DNA from: Crithidia sp. LVH-60A
Taxonomy: Eukaryota; Euglenozoa; Kinetoplastea; Trypanosomatida; Trypanosomatidae
Reading direction: 5' to 3'
Assembly (NCBI GenBank): GCA_030078075.1
Contig: CP119638.1
Coordinates: 1,987,001-2,051,000, forward strand
DNA: 64,000 nt
In this document: positions 44,938 through 54,286 of the stretch, piece by piece
How positions within the stretch are numbered: the stretch's first letter is position 1
How the letters are laid out: each line of letters begins with the position of its first letter
The notes under the pieces: model-generated
What the model saw: only the letters and a program-made list of their open reading frames with translations
Databases searched by the model: none
What the model was told of the DNA's origin: nothing
Program-made: the position numbers and the translations under genes

Positions 44938-45897
44938 ATGGACATTCCAGCAGACGTGGCGTCACATTCGGCTGCGACGCTGACTTTCGAAAGGGTCCCC
45001 GATGCGGAGCGGCGCGCCTTTCAGGCCACCCTCTACCCCATCTTTGAGGAGGACGAGAAGAACAAAGGACTAACGATTCCCCAGTACAACTACCGCTCGA
45101 TTCTCGTGGCGGCAAAGAAAAGCGATGGCACGGTCGTCGGTGCATTCCGCGCGGAGACGGGATGGAATGAGCTACACGTCGTTCTTCTGGCTGTCAACCC
45201 CGACTGCCGTGTGCGCGGCACCGGCACTGCTTTAATGCAATACGCAGAGCACGTGGCACGCACCCAGCTCGGCTGCCATCGCATGCGCGTCGACGTTTTC
45301 GACTGGCAGCCGCGCGCCTTCTTTGAGGACATGGGCTTCTCCGTCTTCGGCGTGCAGGAAGACTTCCCACACGGACACACACGCTACCTCCTACAGAAAG
45401 TGTGGGGAGCGGAGCCGAGCGCGGCACCGATGCACGGATACGCACGGGCTGCAACGGACTTGACCATCGACACATGGGACGACCCAGAGGGTGAAGCAAC
45501 GCTTCAGAAGTGGTATGATTCAGACACGGTGGCCCGCACTGCTGCCTCGCCACACCCGGTGCACGCCGCGACACCCTCTTACTTTGCACTCAAGGTGTCC
45601 CATTCAAACGGCACCTTCGCCGCTGGGGTGGCCTTGATGGTGGTGTGGAATGAGCTGCACATCAACCTGCTCGCTGTTGCGCCGTCTGGGCAGCGACGCG
45701 GCGTCGGCACGGCGATCCTGGCGAAGCTGAACGAGGTAGCACGTGAGCATCATTGCGATTGTATTGGGTTGGAGACGTCGGGCTGGCAGGGCCGTCCTTT
45801 TTATGAGCGGAACGGCTTCACGTGCTTCTCCACGCAGCATGGCGTGCCGGAGGGGTTTGAGCGGTTTCGGCTCGTTCGCCGCGTTCCCAGCGAGTGA
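44938..45897 (+). CDS. Two-domain GNAT acetyltransferase, array copy 4 (319 aa)
   Basis: The frame is intact. The open frame extends upstream to 44683, but that part is a (CT)n-derived leader, so the ATG at 44938 (MDIPADVASHSAA) is chosen. The first loop is NPDCRVRGTGTALM, identical in the core to copy 1, followed by FDWQPRAFFEDMGF. The second is SGQRRGVGTAIL with SGWQGRPFYERNGF. Both loops look competent. The first half also has VFGVQEDFPHGHTRYLLQKVW, close to the end of bacterial single-domain GNAT proteins. Substrate is unknown. Confidence 0.84.
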   Translation: MDIPADVASHSAATLTFERVPDAERRAFQATLYPIFEEDEKNKGLTIPQYNYRSILVAAKKSDGTVVGAFRAETGWNELHVVLLAVNPDCRVRGTGTALMQYAEHVARTQLGCHRMRVDVFDWQPRAFFEDMGFSVFGVQEDFPHGHTRYLLQKVWGAEPSAAPMHGYARAATDLTIDTWDDPEGEATLQKWYDSDTVARTAASPHPVHAATPSYFALKVSHSNGTFAAGVALMVVWNELHINLLAVAPSGQRRGVGTAILAKLNEVAREHHCDCIGLETSGWQGRPFYERNGFTCFSTQHGVPEGFERFRLVRRVPSE

Positions 45898-46506
45898 GAA
45901 GGACGCAGAGGGGAATGCCTGCTGCTGCTGTGGTGCACATAGCTAAAACGCTTAACAATCTTTTGCTTTTATCGTATCTTTTGATTTTCTTGTCTGCTTC
46001 GCAGACGAACTAAGCACTGTTCGCAGGGCCTAATCTTTCCACAATTCGCCGAGAGAGCTGCCGCTTTGTTTTCTTTGCGTCAGGCACAGTTTCTGCAGTG
46101 CATCTTGTATGGTTTTTGTCCCTATTATTTCTTTTCCTCTTTACCACACAGCTGCCGTGTGCTTCAGAGATCTCCCGTGAACTCCCTTATTTTTTTCGTT
46201 CACAGTCCGCGTCGCTCCTCATGTTTGAGGCTGCAGCTGTCAATGATCTGTTTTTATTCTTCTTATATCTCTCCCTTGCCTTCCTGTAATAAATAATTTT
46301 TTTTTGTGCCACACACTTGAACTACGTCCGTAAAGGATTTCTCGTGACCTTCCTTCACCCACGGAAGCACACCATTATCATCAACAACAAGAACAAAAGC
46401 GAGCAGCTCCACTGTGTGTTCTCTCTCTTTTTTATTCAGAGGAATTTCTATCAAAAAATTACTTATATTCCGTATACCCCAATCCTTTCCCCACTTTCCT
46501 TCCGAG
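45898..46506. other. Intergenic spacer between GNAT copies 4 and 5
   Basis: T-rich spacer. The frame of copy 5 is open from 46414, without an earlier ATG that I prefer. No gene is seen. Confidence 0.55.
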
Positions 46507-47460
46507 ATGCTCCGACGTGTTCTCTTCGGCAGCAGCGCCGGTGCAGCCGCCGTGGCTGGGCTGCGTTTTGAGCTGGTGAAGGAACCAAAGTCTCTCGAGC
46601 CCCTTGTCGCGTCAGTGCTGCGGGAGACCGAGAAGCGCCAGGGCCTCACAAATATCCCACCTTACAACAAGCGCGACTTCGCCTACGCCGCCAAGACGAA
46701 GGATGGGCAGCTGGCCGGCGGCATTCTCGGCTACACCAACTACAACGAGCTGCACATCGCCATGCTGGCCATCAACCCCGACTGCGCCGTTCGCGGTGCC
46801 GGCACGACGCTGCTGAAGGGTGTGGAGGAGGCGGCGCGGTCAACGTACGCGTGCAACCGCATGGCCCTCGAGACCTTTGATTGGCAGGCCCGCCCATTTT
46901 ACGAGAAGTACGGCTTCGAGGTCTTTGGCATCCACAAGGGCCAGCCAAAGGGGCACGAGAAGTTTTTCATGGAGAAGATCTGGTCTCCTGAGGAGAACAA
47001 GGTGGCCCCGACGTGCTACACGCGCGCCTCGGCTGACCTCGAGATGGAGGAGTGGAATTTTGAAGTAGCGACAAAGCAGCTGGGTGAGTGGCTCGACGGC
47101 GACACGCAGCGGCGCAACATTCCTGGTGTGCCGCCCTACGACATGACCCCTTTCGGCCTGCAGGTGACGGATGCGGACGGCGCGGTGGTGGCGTACTGCC
47201 TGTACGAGACGTGGTGGGACGAGCTTCACGTGGACAAGATCGCGGTGGTGCCGGACCGGCAGCGGCAGGGCATCGGCTCGGCGGTGCTGAAGAAGGTGGA
47301 GGAGATTGCGCGGGAGAAGAAGTTGCCTCACCTGGTGGCGGATGCGATGAGCTGGCAGGCGCACCCGTTTTACGAGAAGCACGGCTTCGAGGTGTTCGCG
47401 ACGCAGAAGAATGTGCCGCCGGGCCACTCTCACCTGCGCCTGCTGCGTGTGCTGCAATGA
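46507..47460 (+). CDS. Two-domain GNAT acetyltransferase, array copy 5 (317 aa)
   Basis: The frame is intact from ATG 46507. It differs from the other copies in having MLRRVLFGSSAGAAAVAG at the N-terminus, arginine-rich then small and hydrophobic, which looks like a mitochondrial presequence. The first loop reads AVRGAGTTLL (about residues 94-99, leading residue A); the second RQRQGIGSAVL is canonical. FDWQARPFYEKYGF and MSWQAHPFYEKHGF mark the two folds. The first half, with FEVFGIHKGQPKGHEKFFMEK, is the most bacterial-looking of the array. The second ends PPGHSHLRLL. The family is certain; targeting and substrate are inference. Confidence 0.84.
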   Translation: MLRRVLFGSSAGAAAVAGLRFELVKEPKSLEPLVASVLRETEKRQGLTNIPPYNKRDFAYAAKTKDGQLAGGILGYTNYNELHIAMLAINPDCAVRGAGTTLLKGVEEAARSTYACNRMALETFDWQARPFYEKYGFEVFGIHKGQPKGHEKFFMEKIWSPEENKVAPTCYTRASADLEMEEWNFEVATKQLGEWLDGDTQRRNIPGVPPYDMTPFGLQVTDADGAVVAYCLYETWWDELHVDKIAVVPDRQRQGIGSAVLKKVEEIAREKKLPHLVADAMSWQAHPFYEKHGFEVFATQKNVPPGHSHLRLLRVLQ

Positions 47461-49471
47461 GGGCGTTGGGGTGGAAGGGCCGCACGTGTTTCGGTGCATG
47501 AGTGGCACTTGCAGAGTACGTGTACCCGTTGCAGTGGATTGTGGCTAACGCAGTTGTGTATACATGTGCGTGCCTTCACTCCTTCCAGTCGCGGATCAGC
47601 AGAGTGAGATACACACTACGAAATGAGCTAGCTTAAAACGATGAATGCTGGTGACGTGCAGGAAACTAAACCGTACATCAGCACTGCAGTCAACGGTGGT
47701 CTTCTTGCGTCTTCTCTACCGCAACTTCTGTTCAACACTCTATTTTCTGTTTTGTTTTTCCTCCCGCCGCTTGTGGTATTGTTATTATTTTTCTTATTTG
47801 CAATAACTCAATTTTTGCATTCTTTTTCTTGTTCTCACCTTCACACTAATCTATTTCATCTTTTTTTCCCCCCTTTCGGTGATATTGCTCTATACTCTCG
47901 CACTCTACGCTCTTCTTCTCTTGCCGCTGTTTATGAAGACTTTTTCACGGACGACTCTGTTCTTATTTTTACCTTCCCAGTATATCCACGCGCTTCGCTG
48001 TGTTTTTTCTCTTTGAGGTGTATTTTTATTTCTTCCCATTGCATACACGCTTGCACACACCCACATGCAGCAGAGCACGCGCGTTGACGTCGCATCTACT
48101 GTGACATTTACGCTCATAGGCTCCGTGTCGCGCAATGCCGTCTTCGAGCGTCGCTCTCGGCGTCTCGTTGCGTTCACTTCCTAATTTTGTTATTATAGTT
48201 TCTCTTTCTTACCTGTTGCGCCACACAACCTCAAAAAAAAAGTATAAAGTGCGTTTTGTGTGTTTTTTTTTTCTTTCTTTTTTTCCGCTTACCGTCCCGA
48301 AGGCTTCTAGCGTGAGACCAAACAGAGGAATGGACGGCTAAGGCATCTTTCTGCTCCTACTTTTTGGGAAGAAAGGAAAGGAATGCATGCCTTAAAGCAG
48401 AGAGAAAAATAAATGGGCTTTAGAATGCTTGTTTTTGTTTACGCTCGTTTGTGCTGCTGTTTGAACCTGTGTGTGCACTGCATAACAGCACCCCCTACAC
48501 GTACAGGCTAAGAGTGAGGAAAATTGCTACGTAAGTGCGTGTGTGTGATGACGTCTCTGCAATCTACCACGCACTGAATTACAGGTTTGTTGATAGTTTG
48601 ATGCGAGGAGGGGAACAAAGCAAAGTAGAAATTTTTAGCATTACGAAGAACTGCAACGTGAACGTGTTCGGTTGCTTTTTAGAATCAAACGCAAACATTA
48701 TTGTTGGGTGCATCGTGAATTGGAGCTGCTTTGATAGCGCGTGGCAGCGTGTGAGGCGACAAGGGAGAAAAAGAAAAGGGTAGACGAAACGTAGCTGCGG
48801 GATCAGCCAAAAAAAAAAAACCAACTATAGCCGCGTCTAGATGCCCTCAGGTAAAAAGGAAGAAGATTTTTAACTCAGAGCGACACGACAACCGAGTGCT
48901 GGACACAACCTTTGCGCTCCCTCCCATCTTCCTACTGCCTTTCTCTCATCTTCTTTCCCCAACTCTTGTGTGCTCTGCTGCCGCTGCTGCAAGGGCTTCA
49001 TACCCGCTGGTCCAACATATTTGCCTCTATTATATCCCTCTCTGCAGCTTAAAAAAAAAAAAAGCAAAATACCTCAAAGAAGTGACAAAAAAGTAGTCGC
49101 GTTCTCACTTCCCCCACTCTGTCGTGTTAGCAGCACTATTTAGCTTGCATCAACGTCTTGTGAACTACACCATCACCACTCATATACACGCAACTTCACC
49201 CCCCAATACACACTTTAGCACCGAGACACACTGTCTCAGCTTCTCTTATTTCGTGCTCTTTGCGTCTTTTAAAGCCGCAGAACACCGTCACACAATACAC
49301 GATACTCAACAAGTACGAAACCATTAACGTCACCCACAAAACATCCATTATAAAACAAGATACAAATTAGTGAGAACTACACGCTGCATCGAGAAAGAGT
49401 GCGAGAGAACAGCGGTGAGAAAAAAATAAATTTGTCATACAAAGCAGGTATACCACAAAGAAAAGGCTACG
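47461..49471. other. Long intergenic spacer, 2 kb
   Basis: T-rich with A and T runs. A 148-codon frame from an ATG at 47641 is mostly F, L, S and P and reflects a pyrimidine tract. A chance C-box-like/CTGA pair occurs at 48545-48577 but is too short for a C/D snoRNA. No gene is supported. Confidence 0.5.
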
Positions 49472-50487
49472 ATGACCACCGCACCCTCTCTTCTTCTCTC
49501 CACCGCCCGTGGGAAGGAGGTGAATGCCAAGTCCCTCGTCTCCTACCTTCTCAAGTCTATCCTCGTGCCGAACGCGTCACGGGCCAGCGGCGACGCCACG
49601 GCGGCACCATACGTCTGTGCGAATCAAACCTTCGCCTGTGGCAACGGCAGCGGCGTGGACGTCTACCTCAACATTCACAACCACCACCGCAGCACTTTCT
49701 TAGAGCACAGCGTGCACCTCTACAGCGCGGTGCTGGAGCTGTGCCCGCAGCTCTCGCTCAGCATCATCCCTGTGATGCACACGGGCGAGGCGGGCGGTGA
49801 GGCAAGCAGCAACCATGGTATCGGCAACGCAAACTCGGCTTCGTCCTCGGCTGCTGGGAAGGCCAAATCTCCTGGTGCAGCAGAGACAGACGAGATGGAC
49901 GCTAAGTCTGTTGCTGGTGTGCTGGTCAGCTGGAGGTGTTCGATGACGCCGCGGCGCTGCTGCGGCAGTGGCACGTTGTCGACAGCGCAGCGATGCGGCG
50001 CAGTGCGGAGGGCTTTACCCCGTGTTACAAGTACGTTGCAGTTGGTGGCACCTTTGACCACTTCCACTCTGGCCACAAGGTGCTGCTCTCCACCGCCGCG
50101 CTCTACACGCTGGAAAAGCTGCGTGTCGGGGTGACAGACGCCGCGCTGCTAACGCGTAAGAAGTTTGCAGAGTCGCTGCAGCCGATGGAGTGGCGCATGG
50201 ACTACGTGGCGCAGTTCCTCAAGAAGGTGCGGCCCGATTTAGATTTTGAGCTCACGGTGATCTCGGAGATGAGTGGCGGCACCGACAAGATTGGCGCCAT
50301 CGAAGCGTTGGTTGTGTCGCCCGAGACGGCAAGTGCGCTGCCGACGATTAACGCGATGCGGGCCGCGAACGGTGGGCTGCCGCCGATGGTGGGCATTCCT
50401 ATCCCGCAGGTGCAGTCACCGGACGGCGGAGTGATCAGCTCAACGGTGCTGCGGTCGCACCTGACGAAGGCAGAGGTGAAGAAGTGA
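49472..50487 (+). CDS. Phosphopantetheine adenylyltransferase (CoA synthesis), two frame segments
   Basis: The C-terminal half contains YKYVAVGGTFDHFHSGHK, with the nucleotidyltransferase T/HxGH motif (HSGH), and ISSTVLR near the end, as in eukaryotic PPAT domains. It transfers AMP from ATP to 4'-phosphopantetheine, making dephospho-CoA. The N-terminal half (MTTAPSLLLSTARGKE at 49472) is less conserved and has a low-complexity region. One frame change near 49915-49935 links the halves, giving VFDDAAALLRQWHVVD before the catalytic domain. The whole is about 338 residues, larger than bacterial CoaD (about 160) and comparable with eukaryotic proteins that carry an N-terminal extension. No dephospho-CoA kinase domain is fused. 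Cytosolic location is likely. Confidence 0.85.
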
Positions 50488-51944
50488 GCTGCTGTTGTGC
50501 AATGAGGAGAGCATGTGTATCTGTGTTTGTGTGTTTGCGGCGCCTTGTGGCTGTGTAGCAGAGTGAAGGTGGCGGGAGAGATGTGGAGACAGGTGCATAC
50601 GAGTAGTGCCGTTTATAAGTGGAGACGTGTCAGCTGAAGAATAACCGAAAAAGGCTTTTTATCTCATTTTAAGCTACGGACTTTTAGAGGCATCTTTTTT
50701 TTTTTTCGCTCTCTCTTTCCCTTTCTCTGTAGTTCTTTCTTCTTTCCCCTTTCTCTGCGCTATTTCTCTCTCTCTCTCTCCTTTTCTCTATTCACGTCCC
50801 TTTTTCTTTTTGCTCTGCGGATGCTTGTGCCTACGCCTGCGTGTGCAGTGTAACGCGGCACAAGATGTCTTCAACTTTGCTTTTGCAGAGACGTGTGTGT
50901 GTGTGTGGGGGCACCTCTTCCAGCAGATACAGCTTTCTCCGTCTCTCTCTCTCCCCTTGCTTTATCTCCTTTTCACCTTCTCCTTCTTATACCTCTATTT
51001 TCTTGTATCACCCTTCCCCCTGCTAGCGTTTCACTGTCGTCTCTTTATTCTTTTTTATTCTTCGATTACGCTGATGAGGGAGGTACTTCATACCAAAACC
51101 AAGATTTCCGTTATTACTTATGTTTTGCTGTTTCGTTGCTTTTTCACGCGTGTTGGTGTCACTCCGATGCAATGGTTTTTTTCCAGTTCCGGTTTCCTCT
51201 GCTGGGTGGCAACGCCCGCAGCGGCTTTACGCGCAGTTTTCAAATTTTGGATCGTGTATTGTGTGGACTCAGCTCCCCGTGCGCAGCTGAATCTCCATGC
51301 TTTGCTTTCGCCTCTATATCACGGGGCTTTACACAGCACTGAATGCAGGCGGAGAAGAAAAAAAAGGAAAAGAACTAAAGAAGATGTACATGTCAGCGCG
51401 CCGGCGAAAGGTCGCTGAGTGACGCAGCTATGGAGAGATGGTTTCACTAGTGCAGCAGTCACAAGAAAGGCTAAAAGATCGCCTGCAAAAAGAAGAGGGG
51501 AAAGGTGAAAAAAATGCTTTCCACTCGACGTCGCGGAGCGGGGCTGGGGCGGCTTTACATTTCCTCTTTGGAGGCTATTCACGGCGTCTCAACATTTCTC
51601 GACGTATTTTAATCTCACAGCTTCAACTTCCGATGCGCTTTTAAAGCGCGCTGCTGCAAAGCCCCGTAAGGATAGCGACGGTCGCAATACACCCTTTCCT
51701 TATTTTTGCGTAATGCTACCACCCTCTGTTGCTCTTCTTCTCCTGATCTCACTTTTTTTTAAATTTCTCTGACTTCGTCTCTTGCCACTGATGCAAAAAA
51801 CATTTTGTTTTTAAACTTCTGCGAACTTTAGCGATTGCCGCAGCTCTGTTTCGGTACAGCGTGACAGCCAGGTGAGTATGGAGCGAGAGAGAAAGCAAAA
51901 AAACTTCCAAGGCATGAAGTGGAGTCTGAGAGCCGCCGCAACAC
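50488..51944. other. Intergenic spacer before the snoRNA cluster
   Basis: T/C-rich; the 202-codon frame ending at 51418 starts at a TTG and translates a pyrimidine tract. No gene is supported. The last 150 bases before the first snoRNA copy are more GC-rich and may hold further small RNAs, but I cannot name one. Confidence 0.5.
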
Positions 51945-52034
51945 TAACATGATGGTTTTGACATTTTGACATAGCAATTTGCGATTGATCATCTAATCGA
52001 TGATACCAATTATTTACTGCATTATTGCTGACTG
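51945..52034 (+). ncRNA. Box C/D snoRNA, cluster copy 1
   Basis: A box C-like ATGATGG (51949-51955) opens the element and CTGA (52028-52031) closes it, 83 bases apart. Inside are a D'-like TTGA (51985-51988), a variable linker, and a C'-like GATGATA (51999-52005). The two stretches before the D' and D boxes, where C/D RNAs carry guides, are identical or nearly so in all four copies, while the linker varies. That is the conservation pattern of a C/D guide RNA. C box ends in G instead of A. The target rRNA site is not known. Confidence 0.65.
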
Positions 52035-52178
52035 TGTATGTTGCGATGAGGAGGTGCGTCTTAGTTGAAGAACTTCGGGTGTGCTTTTCTGGGAGATGAA
52101 GCTGTATTGAGTGGCGATCTGGATTGGGGCTTTGTGTGAGATAACTTATTTCTCAAGAAGACAGACTTGCGCAGGAGC

Positions 52179-52268
52179 ATACATGATGGTTTTGACATTT
52201 TTGACATAGCAATTTGCGATTGACATTATTTAATGATACCAAGTATTTACTGCATTATCTCTGACGAC
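52179..52268 (+). ncRNA. Box C/D snoRNA, cluster copy 2
   Basis: Same element as copy 1: C-like box starting at 52183 and CTGA at 52261-52264 (82 bases). The linker differs (cattatttaatg) while both guide segments are kept. One extra T lies in the first segment and there is a single change in the second (caagtattt). It is preceded by cgcaggagcatac, shared with copy 4. Confidence 0.65.
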
Positions 52269-52423
52269 TTCCTGCGCTTGTTCTTGTCTTGATACCGCAT
52301 GTAAAGGAGAGCCTTGTGCGCGTCTTCTTTTCTGAAGGCTTCGGTAATGTGCCTCGTATGCACCGGTGAGTCATGAAGTGACGCGACCAAAGAAGAAATG
52401 GAACGCATTGCCCGCCGCAACAC

Positions 52424-52513
52424 CGACATGATGGTTTTGACATTTTGACATAGCAATTTGCGATTGACTTTATCTTCATGATACCAATTATTTACTGCAT
52501 TATCACTGATTGA
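52424..52513 (+). ncRNA. Box C/D snoRNA, cluster copy 3
   Basis: Same element: C-like box starting at 52428 and CTGA at 52506-52509 (82 bases). Linker ctttatcttc. Preceded by ccgccgcaacac, shared with copy 1. Confidence 0.65.
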
Positions 52514-52659
52514 ATGTGTTGTGTGGCGCGTCTGGAATGTGCACGTGACGGTGTCTGTGTATCAAGAATGTGAGGTTTTGTAGTTGTGGTGAACGGCTAT
52601 CTGAAGTACGAGTGCCTGGGCAAGGTTGCGTGGCGCGACGAAAAGGCAAACGCAGGAGC

Positions 52660-52748
52660 ATACATGATGGTTTTGACATTTTGACATAGCAATTTGCGAT
52701 TGACACTATCTCCATGATACCAATTTTTACTGCATTATCACTGAGCAC
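52660..52748 (+). ncRNA. Box C/D snoRNA, cluster copy 4
   Basis: Same element: C-like box starting at 52664 and CTGA at 52741-52744 (81 bases). Linker cactatctcc and a one-base deletion in the second guide segment. Preceded by the same cgcaggagcatac as copy 2. Confidence 0.65.
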
Positions 52749-53526
52749 AGCTCCTAGAGTCGCGCGGTGCGACGCGCGTTGCTTTTCTGGTGTATTGTAT
52801 CTCTGCCCTTCGTGTATGTGTGTGTGTGTGTGTGTGATGCTCTCGATGATCCACCAGAAAGGTTGAGAGGGAGTGCATGGTACGAGCAGCTGTGAAGAAG
52901 TCCATGTAAATGCTCACGAAACAGTGAGTCCGCAGCCGAAAAATAATGAAATTAATGGAATTATAGCCACAACAATAGAATGCTGGAGGTGCAGCACAGA
53001 GTTTTTTAATTTCCCGCTGTTTCTCGCTCATCTACCGCAGTGTCGCGGAGAGCTGGAAGTCAAGAGGTAAGAGGGTGTACATGCGTGGTGTCCCAATTTC
53101 GCTGTTAAATGGGAGGCAGAGCGCCTGTCGCTACATCTGTTGTAGCTCTTTCAACGTTGTTTCTTTCAAAAATATATCTCAATTGTCCTCTTGGTGCTCG
53201 GTATCATGCTCTTCCAGAACGGAGCTCTTTCTCTCCGCGTACTTCTTTCTTTTCTCACTTCCCCTTTTCTACCGCTTTATGCGTTTTACTCGGGGCAACT
53301 TTCGCTTTGCCTGTGCTCTTTCCCACCTTGCAAAACTACATTTAGCAACGTACGTGTGAGTGATAGCGAAGGGGAAACGAAAGGCTCCGCTGAAAACGCT
53401 TCGCCTTCACCATTCACAACCCCTCTTCTTTTTGGTGCCTTTTGCGTTCGCAACGGTTGTACATACACTCAACAGGTTTTTTTTCTTTTTCTTCTTCAGT
53501 ACAGTAGTGGTCGGAGAAGAGTAGCA
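52749..53526. other. Intergenic spacer after the snoRNA cluster
   Basis: Contains a (TG)n run near 52818-52836 and a GC-rich hairpin-like stretch at 52758-52782. The pyrimidine tract before the ABC gene ends the spacer. No further gene is seen. Confidence 0.5.
53476..53499 (+). promoter_or_regulatory. Candidate trans-splice acceptor for the ABC transporter
   Basis: The tract ttttttttctttttcttcttcag ends in AG at 53498-53499, 28 bases before the ATG at 53527. Its length and purity make it a strong candidate and support the chosen start. Confidence 0.55.
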
Positions 53527-54248
53527 ATGCCGTCACAGACAAGCAGCGAGGCACAGACGCCGCCTCAACCACCCACCGCCGCGGAGACGGGGACGATGGA
53601 CCTTGTCCGCTTCGCCTACGCCTACGGACGTCCACAGCTGCGCACGATCCTCTTCTCCGCGCTCTTCATGACGGGCTGCACGGTGTTCAGTGTCTCAGTG
53701 CCCGCCCTCGCCCAAGAGATCATCTCCTACGGCACAGCCATCACCACCACCGCCGCCGCGACAGTCAGCAGCGTCGTGCAGGCGAGCAACAGCACCGGCG
53801 CAGAGGCTAGTTTCAAGAGTGCAAAAGAGGGCTCTGGATTTCTGCTTGCCTTGGGCCCGCTCAGCGAACAGCTGGTCAAGCCCATCCTCCCTCTCTTCTT
53901 GCCACGTTTTTGCGCATGTTCTACGTCGGCGACAGCAGCGACGAAGCAACAAACCCGGGCGGGCCCCCCCCAAAAAAAAAGAAAAACCCCCCCCCCGGGG
54001 GTTGGGGGGGGGGTCCCCCCCTTACTACACTATAACCCTCCCTCTCCCCCCCCCCCCCCCGCAAAAGGGGGGGGGGGGGGGGAGAGCACGGCATGGACTG
54101 CGTCCACCGTATTCTGCACACCGAGTACCCGGGGGGGGGGGGGGTGGAAAACCCCGCAAAGGGGGGGGAAAAAAACCCCCGGGGGGGCGCCGCGAAAAAA
54201 AAAAAAAAGGGGGGGCCCCCCCCAAAAAGCTCCAAAAAAAAATAAATT

Positions 54249-54286
<38 letters not shown>

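Larger units (their letters stand above)
51945..52748 (+). repeat. snoRNA cluster with four copies spaced about 240 bases
   Basis: C-box to C-box distances are 234, 245 and 236. Copies 1 and 3 share one upstream flank and copies 2 and 4 another, giving an A-B-A-B order with periods of 479 and 481 bases. The roughly 150-160 base spacers are not similar to each other. Trypanosomatid snoRNAs are usually in such polycistronic clusters mixing C/D and single-hairpin H/ACA-like RNAs, so the spacers may hold other RNAs. Confidence 0.6.

Noticed and set aside
47641-48087. 148-codon open frame from an ATG
   Set aside because: Composition is almost all F, L, S and P from a pyrimidine tract; no domain or conserved texture.
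48545-48577. GTGATGA followed by CTGA, C/D-like
   Set aside because: Only 33 bases apart, no second box pair and no repeat copy; likely chance.
50810-51418. 202-codon frame
   Set aside because: Starts at TTG and translates a pyrimidine-rich spacer.
51945-52748. CRISPR-like array
   Set aside because: Only four repeats of about 80 bases, spacers of 150-160 bases, and internal snoRNA boxes; eukaryotic context.
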